Of a DNA stretch of 47,051 nucleotides, positions 17,207-26,882 are shown piece after piece. Position numbers and translations under genes: made by a program. The stretch's first letter is position 1, and each line of letters starts with the position of its first letter. Source of the stretch: FEN-1297 sp964498065 (GTDB lineage: Bacteria; Bacteroidota; Ignavibacteria; Ignavibacteriales; Ignavibacteriaceae); contig CAZCFZ010000027.1 of the NCBI GenBank assembly GCA_964498065.1, positions 1-47,051 of the forward strand, written 5' to 3'. Below the pieces are notes generated by a model, which was not told where the DNA came from, searched no databases, and saw nothing but the letters and a program-made list of their open reading frames with translations.

Positions 17207-20200
17207 ATGCCTTATAGAGTTCAAGAAAATGCAATGCGTGATATTAACAGTATCACTATTGGTTTAGCAAGCCCTGATGATATTTTATCCAGATCTTATG
17301 GAGAAGTAACTAAACCGGAAACTATTAACTATAGATCATTTAGACCCGAAAAAGACGGATTGTTCTGTGAAAAAATATTCGGGCCAACCCGGGATTGGGA
17401 ATGTTTCTGTGGCAAATATAAACGTATTCGTTATAAAGGAATTATTTGTGATAGATGTGGAGTGGAAGTCACTCAAAAAAGTGTTCGACGTGAAAGAATG
17501 GGTCATATTGCTCTTGCGGTACCTGTTGTTCACATATGGTTTTTTAGAGCTCAACCTTCAAAAATCGGTAATATTATAGGAATTAGCCTTAAAGAATTAG
17601 AAAAAATAATTTATTATGAATCCTATGTCGTTATAAATCCCGGTCCCACCGGATTAAGCAGATTGGACCTGGTATCGGAAGATCAGTATTTTGAAGTACT
17701 TAACTCACTTCCCCAAGGAAATGAAAAATTAGATGATACCGATCCTAAAAAATTCGTTGCGAAAATAGGCGGTGATGCCGTAAAAGAAATTCTGAAAAAT
17801 ACCGACATTGAAGTTTTGTCTAAAACGCTTAGAGACCAATTGCTGGTTGAAACCTCACAGCAGAAAAAAGCCGATCTCCTTAAAAGACTAAGGGTTCTAG
17901 AAGCATTTAAAGAAGAAGAAGGAAAAGTTGCTAACAAACCTGAGTGGATGGTTTTAAGTTATATTCCTATCATTCCTCCGGAACTTAGGCCTTTGGTTCC
18001 GCTCGAAGGCGGCAGGTTTGCAACTAGCGATTTGAATGACTTATATAGAAGAGTAATTATTAGAAACAACCGTCTTAAAAGACTAATCGATATTAAAGCG
18101 CCTGAAGTTATTCTGCGTAATGAAAAACGCATGCTTCAGGAATCTGTTGATGCATTGTTCGATAACTCTCGCAGAGGCAGTGCGGTTAGAAGTGATAACA
18201 ACCGACCTCTCAAATCTTTAAGCGATATGCTTAAAGGAAAACAAGGACGTTTTCGCCAGAACCTTCTTGGAAAAAGAGTTGATTATTCAGGCCGTTCTGT
18301 TATCGTAGTTGGTCCGGAATTGAAATTGCATCAATGCGGTTTACCTAAGGATATGGCTGTTGAACTTTTCAAGCCTTTTATAATTAGAAAATTAATTGAA
18401 AGAGGCCATAACAAAACAGTTAAAAGTGCTAGAAAAGTTGTTGATAGAAAAGATCCTATCATTTGGGATATGCTGGCAAAAATAATTGAAGGACATCCGG
18501 TTCTATTGAACCGTGCTCCGACGCTGCATAGACTCGGCATACAAGCATTTCAACCCATATTGATTGATGGGCGCGCTATTCAGCTTCATCCGATGGTGTG
18601 TACTGCTTTTAACGCAGACTTTGATGGTGACCAGATGGCAGTTCACGTTCCGCTTTCTTATGAAGCTCAGCTTGAAGCCAGCTTATTGATGCTAAGCAGC
18701 CATAACATTCTTTCGCCCCAAAACGGCAGCCCGATTGTTGTTCCAACTCAGGATATAGTATTAGGCTGCTATTATCTTACAAAGCTTAAAGAAGGTGAAA
18801 AAGGCGAAAACATGACCTTTGGTTCTGCTGAAGAGGTTATAATCGCATATAATTCAAAAGTAATCGGTCTTCATTCAAAAATTAAAGTAAGAATAGATGG
18901 TAAATTTATTGAAACTACAACAGGCCGCATTATTTTCAATCAAATAGTTCCCAAGGAAATGGGTTACTTTAACCAGTTATTAATAAAGAAAACATTTGGC
19001 GGCTTTATAGGGCAAATGTTTATGAAACTTGGTAATAAGGTAACTGCTAAGTTTTTGGATGACTTGAAGGAATTAGGCTTTAGATATTCAACTGCCGGCG
19101 GTCTATCGGTAAGCTATGCCGATATGATTATACCTGAAGAGAAAGAATCTTTAATTGAAAAAGCAAACAAAAAAGTAGAAGGAATTCTTAACGAGCACGA
19201 ACAAGGTGTAATAACGGATGCAGAAAGATATAATAAAATAATCGATGTTTGGACACATACAACTAATGATGTTGCTCGTGTTTTAATGGATAAGATACGA
19301 GTAGCAGACAGCGGATTTAATTCTTTGCATATGATGGTTGATTCGGGCGCAAGAGGATCGCAGGAACAGGTTAGACAATTGGCCGGTATGCGCGGTCTTA
19401 TGATGAAACCGCAAAAGAGTTTGTCTGGTCAAGCCGGTGAAATTATAGAAAACCCCATTGTTGCGAACTTTAAGGAAGGTCTGTCGGTTCTTGAATATTT
19501 TATTTCTACTCACGGTGCTAGAAAGGGTCTTGCTGATACGGCACTTAAAACTGCTGACGCCGGATATTTAACCCGAAGACTGGTTGATGTATCTCAAGAT
19601 GTTATTATAACCGAAGAAGACTGCGGAACAATTCTGGGTATAGAAATTACCGCATTAAAAGATGTTGAACAGGAAAGAGAACCTCTTGGTGAAAGAATCA
19701 CGGGCCGTGTTGCTCAAGAGGATATTTATGATCCTCGGACTGATGAAATAATAATCCCTGCCGGTGAAATGATTACGGAAGAGATAGCTGATAAAATTGA
19801 AGATGCAAGTATTGATTCCGTTTATATTAGAACTGTATTAACATGCGAAGCAAAACGCGGCGTATGTGCAAAATGTTACGGCCGGAATTTAACAAATGGT
19901 AAAATAGTAGAAATTGGTGAAGCTGTCGGTATAATTGCTGCTCAATCAATCGGTGAACCCGGAACACAGCTTACTTTAAGAACATTCCATTTAGGAGGTA
20001 CTTCTTCTAGAATTGCAAGTCAATCTCAAGTAGAATCGGCACTAGATGGTGTTGTTAAATTTGAAAGAATAGCATTTGTTGAAAAGTCTGATTTTCTAGG
20101 TACTGTAAAGGTTGTTACCGGTCGAAGGGGTGCAATAGGAATTTATGACGATAATAACCGTCAAATTAAAAAGTACGATGTTCCGTACGGTGCTGAACTT

Positions 20201-21442
20201 GTTATAAATGACGGTCAGCGAATTAAGAAACGTTCTGCTTTATATAATCACGATCCGTATAATTCAGTTATTCTAACCGACTTATCCGGTAGTGTAAGAT
20301 TTGTTGACATGATTGATGGAGTTACACTTCAGCAGGTTACAGATGAACAAACCGGTCACGTCCAAAAAGTTGTAATTGAATCAAAGGATAAAAATCTAAC
20401 TCCGAGTATATCAATTGAGTCAGAAGATGGTACAAAAAAATCTTTCAATATTCCTACAAGAGCTTACCTCTCTGTTGATGAAGGAGAAAATATTCCGGCA
20501 GGAACAATTCTGGCAAAGATTTCAAAACAGCAGAGTAAGAGTCGGGATATTACAGGCGGTCTTCCAAGAGTTACAGAATTATTTGAAGCTAGAAGTCCGC
20601 AGGAAACTGCAATTGTTTCTGAAATTGAAGGTACTGTAAAATTCGGTGCTCGTAAAAAAGGTTCAAGAGAAATTATTGTAATTGCTCCTGATAAATCCGA
20701 CGAGAAAAAATATAATGTCCCGTTAGGTAAGCATATACTTGTTCAGGAAGGTGATGAAATACCTGCAGGTGAAAAAATCACCGATGGTCCAATCAATCCT
20801 CATGATATTCTGAAAATTAAAGGAACAAGTGCAGTACAGGAATATTTAGTGAATGAGATTCAAGATGTTTATCGTTTGCAGGGTGTTAAAATAAATGATA
20901 AGCATATTGAAGTTATCGTACGCCAGATGCTGCAGAAAATTAAAATTGTGTCTCCGGGCGATACCAAATTTCTCGAAGAAGATGCTGTTGATCGTAATGA
21001 CTTTATTGAAGAAAATAATAAAATAATGTCGTTAGTAAGAATTGAAGATAAAGGTGATTCACGATTTAAAGACAGACAATTAATTTCTAAAAGCAAGTTT
21101 AGAGAAATAAATGCAGATTTAAAGAAAAAGAGTAAAAAACCGATAGTTGCCAGAGATGCCGAACCGGCAACATTTGAACATGTGCTATTAGGCATAACCC
21201 AGGCTGCATTATCTACGGAAAGCTTTATTTCCGCTGCTTCATTCCAGGAGACTACGAAAGTGTTAGCGAATGCTGCAACTGAAGCTAAAGTTGATTATCT
21301 GCGTGGATTAAAAGAAAATGTAGTAATGGGACATTTAATCCCGGCAGGTACAGGTTTGAAAAAATATAGAAATATAATTCTTGCTTCTGAAGAAATTGTC
21401 GAAGAAAAGAAAGAAACCGAAGAACAAGTTCAGCAAGCTTAA
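17207..21442 (+). CDS. rpoC: DNA-directed RNA polymerase subunit beta'
   Basis: 1411 residues. The N-terminal zinc ribbon has CFCGKYK and CDRCG (ZBD). The Mg-binding motif NADFDGDQ is at 469-476, with the three catalytic Asp at 471, 473, 475. Then the bridge/trigger region, and the second zinc site with CEAKRGVCAKCYG. Ends with the Glu/Gln-rich tail EETEEQVQQA. RBS TAGGAGA precedes the ATG. Followed by a clear terminator, so the rpo transcript ends here. Confidence 0.99.
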   Translation: MPYRVQENAMRDINSITIGLASPDDILSRSYGEVTKPETINYRSFRPEKDGLFCEKIFGPTRDWECFCGKYKRIRYKGIICDRCGVEVTQKSVRRERMGHIALAVPVVHIWFFRAQPSKIGNIIGISLKELEKIIYYESYVVINPGPTGLSRLDLVSEDQYFEVLNSLPQGNEKLDDTDPKKFVAKIGGDAVKEILKNTDIEVLSKTLRDQLLVETSQQKKADLLKRLRVLEAFKEEEGKVANKPEWMVLSYIPIIPPELRPLVPLEGGRFATSDLNDLYRRVIIRNNRLKRLIDIKAPEVILRNEKRMLQESVDALFDNSRRGSAVRSDNNRPLKSLSDMLKGKQGRFRQNLLGKRVDYSGRSVIVVGPELKLHQCGLPKDMAVELFKPFIIRKLIERGHNKTVKSARKVVDRKDPIIWDMLAKIIEGHPVLLNRAPTLHRLGIQAFQPILIDGRAIQLHPMVCTAFNADFDGDQMAVHVPLSYEAQLEASLLMLSSHNILSPQNGSPIVVPTQDIVLGCYYLTKLKEGEKGENMTFGSAEEVIIAYNSKVIGLHSKIKVRIDGKFIETTTGRIIFNQIVPKEMGYFNQLLIKKTFGGFIGQMFMKLGNKVTAKFLDDLKELGFRYSTAGGLSVSYADMIIPEEKESLIEKANKKVEGILNEHEQGVITDAERYNKIIDVWTHTTNDVARVLMDKIRVADSGFNSLHMMVDSGARGSQEQVRQLAGMRGLMMKPQKSLSGQAGEIIENPIVANFKEGLSVLEYFISTHGARKGLADTALKTADAGYLTRRLVDVSQDVIITEEDCGTILGIEITALKDVEQEREPLGERITGRVAQEDIYDPRTDEIIIPAGEMITEEIADKIEDASIDSVYIRTVLTCEAKRGVCAKCYGRNLTNGKIVEIGEAVGIIAAQSIGEPGTQLTLRTFHLGGTSSRIASQSQVESALDGVVKFERIAFVEKSDFLGTVKVVTGRRGAIGIYDDNNRQIKKYDVPYGAELVINDGQRIKKRSALYNHDPYNSVILTDLSGSVRFVDMIDGVTLQQVTDEQTGHVQKVVIESKDKNLTPSISIESEDGTKKSFNIPTRAYLSVDEGENIPAGTILAKISKQQSKSRDITGGLPRVTELFEARSPQETAIVSEIEGTVKFGARKKGSREIIVIAPDKSDEKKYNVPLGKHILVQEGDEIPAGEKITDGPINPHDILKIKGTSAVQEYLVNEIQDVYRLQGVKINDKHIEVIVRQMLQKIKIVSPGDTKFLEEDAVDRNDFIEENNKIMSLVRIEDKGDSRFKDRQLISKSKFREINADLKKKSKKPIVARDAEPATFEHVLLGITQAALSTESFISAASFQETTKVLANAATEAKVDYLRGLKENVVMGHLIPAGTGLKKYRNIILASEEIVEEKKETEEQVQQA

Positions 21443-21454
21443 TTTATAATGTTT

Positions 21455-21488
21455 AAAAATCCGGCCATTTATATTGAGCCGGATTTTT
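21455..21488 (+). terminator. intrinsic terminator after rpoC
   Basis: AAAAATCCGGC (21455-21465) pairs perfectly with GCCGGATTTTT (21478-21488), loop of 12 bases, the 3' arm running into a T-run. 13 bases after the rpoC stop. Confidence 0.88.
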
Positions 21489-21532
21489 TTACCCTTATCA
21501 ATTTGAAAAAACAAAAATATTTAATTGGTTTC

Positions 21533-21561
21533 TTGACAAAATTTGGCATAAAGCCTATATT
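21533..21561 (+). promoter_or_regulatory. sigma-70-like promoter of the str/S10/spc/alpha run
   Basis: TTGACA at 21533-21538, 17-base spacer, TATATT at 21556-21561: one mismatch to the E. coli consensus. Predicted transcript start near 21568, leaving a leader of about 39 bases before the GTG of rpsL. It lies directly after the rpoC terminator, where a promoter for the ribosomal run is needed. Confidence 0.8.
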
Positions 21562-21606
21562 AGAAGTCTGAAATTTTTTTAGATATTAAAAAAGTTGGAG
21601 TAGTTT

Positions 21607-21984
21607 GTGCCCACGATAAATCAATTAGTTAGAAAAGGCCGAGTTCAGATATTGGCAAAGAAAAAAGCACCGGCTCTTGATGCCTGCCCGCAAAAAAGAG
21701 GGGTATGCACAAGAGTTTATACATCAACTCCTAAAAAACCTAATTCTGCTTTAAGAAAGGTAGCAAGAGTAAGATTAATAAACAGTATGGAAGTTACGGC
21801 ATATATACCCGGTGAAGGGCACAATTTACAGGAACACTCTATTGTTTTAATACGAGGCGGTAGGGTTAAAGATTTACCAGGAGTTAGGTATCATATTATA
21901 AGAGGCACTTTAGATACAAGCGGTGTTGAAGATAGGAAAAAAGGTAGATCAAAATACGGAGCAAAAAAACCAAAGGCTAAATAA
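21607..21984 (+). CDS. rpsL: 30S ribosomal protein S12
   Basis: 125 residues; GTG start with GGAG at 21597-21600. Decoding-site loops are conserved: STPKKPNSALRKV and RGGRVKDLPGVRYH. The lysines linked to streptomycin resistance elsewhere (E. coli Lys42, Lys87) are present, as is the Asp that is methylthiolated in many bacteria. First gene after the promoter at 21533. Confidence 0.99.
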   Translation: MPTINQLVRKGRVQILAKKKAPALDACPQKRGVCTRVYTSTPKKPNSALRKVARVRLINSMEVTAYIPGEGHNLQEHSIVLIRGGRVKDLPGVRYHIIRGTLDTSGVEDRKKGRSKYGAKKPKAK

Positions 21985-21989
21985 ATTTT

Positions 21990-22457
21990 ATGAGAAAGAA
22001 AAGAGCAGACAAGAAAAGTCTTAAACCGGATCCAAAATTTAACGATGTTATGGTCGCTAAATTTATTAATTCGATTATGTATGACGGTAAAAAATCCAAA
22101 GCTCGTCAAGTTGTATATAAAGCTTTCGATATTATAGAAGAAAGAACAAAAAAAGAAGGACTGGAAATATTTAAAAAGGCTTTAAACAATACTCAACCAG
22201 TAATCGAGGTTAGAAGTAGAAGAGTAGGCGGAGCAACTTATCAGGTGCCAACTGAAGTAAGGCCGGAAAGAAGAACTGCTCTTGCTATGCGCTGGATTAA
22301 AACTTATGCAAGGGCCAGAAATGATAAATCTATGGCTCTCAAATTGGCGTCGGAATTAATATCGGCTTCGAATAACGAGGGATCGGCAGTGAAGAAGAAA
22401 GAAGATACTCATAAAATGGCGGAAGCAAATAAAGCTTTTGCACACTTTAAATGGTAA
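21990..22457 (+). CDS. rpsG: 30S ribosomal protein S7
   Basis: 155 residues, with the N-terminal KPDPKFNDVMVAKFINSIM and the rRNA-contact segment RVGGATYQVPTEVRPERR typical of S7. Primary binder that nucleates the 30S head. Begins 5 bases after rpsL and is followed by fusA, the standard str order. Confidence 0.99.
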   Translation: MRKKRADKKSLKPDPKFNDVMVAKFINSIMYDGKKSKARQVVYKAFDIIEERTKKEGLEIFKKALNNTQPVIEVRSRRVGGATYQVPTEVRPERRTALAMRWIKTYARARNDKSMALKLASELISASNNEGSAVKKKEDTHKMAEANKAFAHFKW

Positions 22458-22501
22458 GGATTAAGTGAATAATTAAAGCGAAGAAAGAATTAGATTAAGA
22501 A

Positions 22502-24601
22502 ATGACTGAGAGATTACCAATAGATAAAGTTCGTAATATAGGGATTATGGCTCATATAGACGCCGGTAAAACTACTACAACCGAGCGTATCTTATATTAT
22601 ACAGGGAAATTACATAGAATAGGTGAAGTGCACGACGGTGCTGCTACTATGGATTGGATGGAACAGGAAAAAGAGCGTGGAATTACAATTACCAGTGCTG
22701 CTACAACATGTTTCTGGAATAATCATCAAATAAATATAATCGATACTCCCGGACACGTTGATTTTACAGTTGAGGTTGAAAGGTCATTAAGAGTTTTAGA
22801 TGGTGCGGTTGCACTTTTTTGTGCCGTAGGCGGCGTTGAACCTCAATCGGAAACTGTTTGGAGACAAGCTGACAAATACCGTGTTCCCAGAATTGCTTTT
22901 ATAAATAAGATGGATAGAACAGGTGCTGATTTTTATAATGCTCTTCAAATGATGAAAGATAGATTAGGTGCAAATGCAATTCCTATTACTCTTCCCATCG
23001 GAGAAGGAGATCTTTTTTCCGGCGTAATCGATTTGATTACTTTTAAAGCGCGAATGTACCATGAAGAAACCATGGGTGCAACGTTTGATGAGTTCGAAAT
23101 CCCTGAAGATTTGCATGAAGTTGCAAGTAAATTTAGAACTGAAATGCTGGAAGCAGTTTCCGATATAGATGATACTTTGCTTGAAAAATACTTGGAAGGT
23201 AAAGAGATTACCGAAGAAGAAATTAAAAATGTTTTGAGAAAAGCTACTATCGAGTTAAAAATAATTCCTGTTTTATGCGGTTCGGCTTTTAAAAATAAAG
23301 GAGTCCAAAAATTACTTGATTCGGTTGTCGATTTCTTACCTGCTCCAAATGATTTTAAAGAAATTGAAGCACACCATATCGGAATTAACGATATAGTAAA
23401 AAGAAAGATTGACGAGAAAGAAAAATTTACTGCACTGGCATTTAAAATAATGAATGATCCTTATGTAGGTAAATTAACTTTTTTCAGAGTGTATACCGGT
23501 TCGTTAAAAGCCGGTTCTTATACATATAATGCAGTAAGCAGAAAGAAAGAAAGAATCAGCAGGCTGCTTCAAATGCATGCAAATCATAGAGAAGAAATTG
23601 AAGAGGTTAAGGCAGGTGATATAGCTGCTGCTGTAGGACTTAAATTTACTAGAACCGGTGATACTCTTTGCGATGAGCATGATGCAGTAATGCTCGAGAA
23701 AATTGTTTTCCCTGAGCCTGTTATTCAAATTGCAATTGAACCGAAAACTAAGGCGGATCAGGATAAGCTTTCTGACGCGTTAGTTAAACTTTCGGATGAA
23801 GACCCTACATTTAAGGTTAAGGTTGATGAAGAAACAGGTCAAACTCTAATCAGCGGAATGGGTGAATTGCATCTAGAAATTTTAGTTGATAGAATGAAGA
23901 GGGAATTTAAAGTTGAGGCTAATGTCGGTAAGCCCCAGGTTGCATATAGAGAGACAATTACTCAAACAATTAATGCCGAAGGTAAGTTTGTTAAACAAAG
24001 CGGCGGCCGTGGAAAATACGGACATGTTTGGGTTGAATTGAGTCCTAATGGCCCTGGCAAAGGTTACGAATTCACAAATGCAATAGTTGGCGGTACGGTT
24101 CCGAAAGAATATATACCTGCTGTATCTGCCGGTATCCAGGAAGCAATGAGAAACGGTGTTGTGGCCGGATTTCCTGTCGTTGACATAAAAGCAAAAATAT
24201 ACGACGGGTCTTACCATGATGTTGATTCGGATGAAATTTCTTTTAAAGTAGCAGGATCGCTTGCTTTTAAAGAAGGTGCAAAAAAAGCTAAGCCAATACT
24301 TTTAGAACCTATTATGGATGTTGAAGTAGTTACTCCCGAAGAATACCTTGGTGATGTAATGGGTGACTTGAATTCCCGCAGAGGGAAAATTGAAGGATTT
24401 TCTGCTAGAAAAGATGCTCAGGTTATCAAAGCAACAGTTCCGCTCTCGGAGATGTTTGGCTATGCTACCGTGTTAAGATCTATGACTCAAGGTAGGGCAA
24501 TTTATACAATGCAATTCGGTTATTATAGTGAAGTTCCGAAAAGCATAGCTGAAGAAATAGCGGAAAAATCTTTAGGTAAAAAATCGGTTATTTCTGCATA
24601 A
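22502..24601 (+). CDS. fusA: elongation factor G
   Basis: 699 residues, full length. GTPase motifs: AHIDAGKTTTTE (G1), DTPGHVDF (G3), NKMD (G4). Domain IV carries the SGGRGKYGHVWVELSP-type loop, and the C-terminal domain the RGKIEGF segment. Catalyses translocation and, with RRF, ribosome recycling. Between rpsG and tuf in the str order. Confidence 0.99.
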   Translation: MTERLPIDKVRNIGIMAHIDAGKTTTTERILYYTGKLHRIGEVHDGAATMDWMEQEKERGITITSAATTCFWNNHQINIIDTPGHVDFTVEVERSLRVLDGAVALFCAVGGVEPQSETVWRQADKYRVPRIAFINKMDRTGADFYNALQMMKDRLGANAIPITLPIGEGDLFSGVIDLITFKARMYHEETMGATFDEFEIPEDLHEVASKFRTEMLEAVSDIDDTLLEKYLEGKEITEEEIKNVLRKATIELKIIPVLCGSAFKNKGVQKLLDSVVDFLPAPNDFKEIEAHHIGINDIVKRKIDEKEKFTALAFKIMNDPYVGKLTFFRVYTGSLKAGSYTYNAVSRKKERISRLLQMHANHREEIEEVKAGDIAAAVGLKFTRTGDTLCDEHDAVMLEKIVFPEPVIQIAIEPKTKADQDKLSDALVKLSDEDPTFKVKVDEETGQTLISGMGELHLEILVDRMKREFKVEANVGKPQVAYRETITQTINAEGKFVKQSGGRGKYGHVWVELSPNGPGKGYEFTNAIVGGTVPKEYIPAVSAGIQEAMRNGVVAGFPVVDIKAKIYDGSYHDVDSDEISFKVAGSLAFKEGAKKAKPILLEPIMDVEVVTPEEYLGDVMGDLNSRRGKIEGFSARKDAQVIKATVPLSEMFGYATVLRSMTQGRAIYTMQFGYYSEVPKSIAEEIAEKSLGKKSVISA

Positions 24602-24644
24602 AATAGGATTAATAACAAAAGTAAAATAGTAAAGGAGATATTAG

Positions 24645-25850
24645 ATGGCAAAAGAAAAATTTGATAGGAGTAAACCTCACGTTAACGTAGGAACAATCGG
24701 TCACGTAGATCATGGTAAAACTACATTAACCGCTGCCATCACAATGGCTCTCGCATTGAAGGGCTTATCACAAATTAGAACATTTGATAGTATTGATAAC
24801 GCTCCCGAAGAAAGAGAAAGAGGTATTACCATTGCAACTGCTCATATAGAATATTCTACGGCAACAAGACATTATGCGCACGTTGATTGCCCCGGTCACG
24901 CAGATTATGTTAAAAACATGATTACCGGTGCTGCTCAAATGGACGGTGCGATTTTAGTAGTTGCGGCAACCGATGGACCAATGCCTCAAACCAGAGAGCA
25001 TATTCTTCTTGCTCGTCAAGTAGGTGTTCCTAAAATTGTTGTGTTTGTGAATAAAGTTGATATGGTTGACGATCCTGAACTAATTGAATTGGTTGAAGTT
25101 GAATTGAGAGATTTATTGACTTCTTATGAATTTCCCGGAGATGAAATCCCGATTATTAAAGGATCTGCTTTAAAAGCTTTGGAAGCTGGTGCAAGTAATG
25201 CACCTTTGGATGATCCTAGATATAATTGTATCTGGGAGCTTATGGATGCGGTTGACAGCTATATCCCGGTTCCGCAAAGAGATACCGATAAACCGTTTCT
25301 AATGCCTGTTGAAGATGTTTTCTCTATTACAGGTCGCGGTACGGTAGCAACCGGAAGAGTTGAAAGAGGACAAGTTAAATTATCTGAAGAAGTTGAATTG
25401 ATTGGTCTAGGTGTCCATAAGAAAACTGTTGTAACCGGTATTGAAATGTTTAGAAAAGAACTTGATTCTGCTGTTGCCGGTGACAATGCAGGCCTTTTGT
25501 TAAGAGGAGTTGATAAAAAAGAAATAGAGAGAGGAATGGTGCTTGCAAAACCTGGCTCCATTACTCCTCATAAAAAGTTTGAAGGTTCTGTATATGTCTT
25601 ATCAAAAGAAGAAGGTGGGCGTCATACCCCGTTCTTTAACGGATACAGACCGCAGTTTTATTTTAGAACTACGGATGTTACAGGAGTTGCAACTCTGCCT
25701 GCAGGTACCGAAATGGTTATGCCGGGTGATAGAGTTGATCTTTCTGTCGAGCTTATCGCAGAAATAGCAATGGAAGAAGGTCTCCGTTTTGCTATTCGCG
25801 AAGGCGGCAGAACAGTTGGATCTGGTGTTGTAACAAAGATTATTGAGTAG
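24645..25850 (+). CDS. tuf: elongation factor Tu
   Basis: 401 residues. G1 GHVDHGKTT, switch I around ERERGITIATAHIEY, G3 DCPGHADY, G4 NKVD; domains II and III complete, ending VGSGVVTKIIE. Delivers aminoacyl-tRNA. RBS AAGGAG at 24632-24637 precedes the ATG. It is the only tuf copy in this window; the other usual location, next to tRNA-Thr, lacks one. Confidence 0.99.
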   Translation: MAKEKFDRSKPHVNVGTIGHVDHGKTTLTAAITMALALKGLSQIRTFDSIDNAPEERERGITIATAHIEYSTATRHYAHVDCPGHADYVKNMITGAAQMDGAILVVAATDGPMPQTREHILLARQVGVPKIVVFVNKVDMVDDPELIELVEVELRDLLTSYEFPGDEIPIIKGSALKALEAGASNAPLDDPRYNCIWELMDAVDSYIPVPQRDTDKPFLMPVEDVFSITGRGTVATGRVERGQVKLSEEVELIGLGVHKKTVVTGIEMFRKELDSAVAGDNAGLLLRGVDKKEIERGMVLAKPGSITPHKKFEGSVYVLSKEEGGRHTPFFNGYRPQFYFRTTDVTGVATLPAGTEMVMPGDRVDLSVELIAEIAMEEGLRFAIREGGRTVGSGVVTKIIE

Positions 25851-25871
25851 TCAAAATTTGATTTTACCTGA

Positions 25872-25891
25872 CCCCGCCAATAGCGGGGTTT
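25872..25891 (+). terminator. GC-rich hairpin between tuf and rpsJ (partial terminator or attenuator)
   Basis: CCCCGC (25872-25877) pairs with GCGGGG (25883-25888) around CAATA, followed by the short TTTCT. The weak T-run suggests only partial termination, which would set the ratio of str to S10 transcripts. No separate strong promoter is seen in the 71-base spacer. Confidence 0.5.
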
Positions 25892-25921
25892 CTGTGTAAT
25901 TATTATAAGGAGTAATATTAA

Positions 25922-26230
25922 GTGCCTGGTCAAAAGATTAGAATAAAGTTGAAATCATATGATCATATTTTGATAGATAAATCTACGGAGAAAATTATAA
26001 AAACGGTTCGTAGTACCGGAGCCATAGTTTCCGGCCCGATCCCGCTGCCTACAAAAAAGACAGTGTATACTGTTCTGCGATCTCCGCACGTTGATAAAAA
26101 ATCAAGAGAACAATTTGAAACCAGAGCACATAAAAGAATTATTGATATACATAATTCAAATAATAAAACCGTCGATTCTCTAAGTAAGTTAGATATTCCG
26201 GCGGGTGTTGATATTGAGATTAAGCTTTAA
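25922..26230 (+). CDS. rpsJ: 30S ribosomal protein S10
   Basis: 102 residues; GTG start with AAGGAG at 25907-25912. Conserved IRIKLKSYDH start and the SPHVDKKSREQFE loop. Assembles into the 30S head and, in many bacteria, is the NusE partner in antitermination. First gene of the S10 cluster, here fused behind tuf. Confidence 0.99.
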   Translation: MPGQKIRIKLKSYDHILIDKSTEKIIKTVRSTGAIVSGPIPLPTKKTVYTVLRSPHVDKKSREQFETRAHKRIIDIHNSNNKTVDSLSKLDIPAGVDIEIKL

Positions 26231-26246
26231 TGAATTTGGAGTGAAG

Positions 26247-26870
26247 ATGTCTGGCATCATCGGTAAGAAAATAGGAATGTCGAGTGTTTTTAATGCCGAA
26301 GGCGAGTTAGTCCCGGTTACTGTTATTTTAGCCGGTCCGTGTAAAATTGTTTCTATTAGGACAAAGGAAAAGGATGGTTACCAGGCTGTTCAATTGGCCT
26401 TTGGAGAAAAGAAAGAAAAAAACATTTCCAAACCTGTTTTAGGTCAATATAAAAAAAATAACTTAACACCGGCGCAAGTGTTGAAAGAATTTCATTTCTC
26501 CTCTGTAGCTGAATTTAAGATTGGCGACGAAGTTAAGGTTGATTTATTCCAGGAAGGTGAGAAAATAAAAGTCAGAGGCAGAAGCAAAGGCAAAGGATTC
26601 CAGGGAGTTATGAGGCGTCATGGTTTCGGAGGTGTCGGCGGGACTACTCACGGTCAGTCCGATAGATTAAGAGCTCCTGGATCGATAGGTGCCAGTTCTT
26701 ATCCTTCTAGAGTTTTTAAAGGCCAAAGGATGGCCGGCAGAACTGGTTATGAAAATGTAACTGCGGCGAATTTAAAAGTTGTTAAAATACTTCCCGAAGA
26801 AAATTTAATTCTTGTAAAAGGCGCTGTTCCGGGAGCAATTAACTCATTTGTTGAACTGATAAAGAAATAA
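26247..26870 (+). CDS. rplC: 50S ribosomal protein L3
   Basis: The frame is open from 26205 inside rpsJ, but the ATG at 26247, with GGAG at 26238-26241, gives the canonical MSGIIGKKIGM start and 207 residues. The long loop reaching toward the peptidyl transferase centre is present (RRHGFGGVGGTTHGQSDR...). One of the first proteins in 50S assembly. 16 bases after rpsJ. Confidence 0.98.
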   Translation: MSGIIGKKIGMSSVFNAEGELVPVTVILAGPCKIVSIRTKEKDGYQAVQLAFGEKKEKNISKPVLGQYKKNNLTPAQVLKEFHFSSVAEFKIGDEVKVDLFQEGEKIKVRGRSKGKGFQGVMRRHGFGGVGGTTHGQSDRLRAPGSIGASSYPSRVFKGQRMAGRTGYENVTAANLKVVKILPEENLILVKGAVPGAINSFVELIKK

Positions 26871-26882
26871 TTTGGTATTTAA

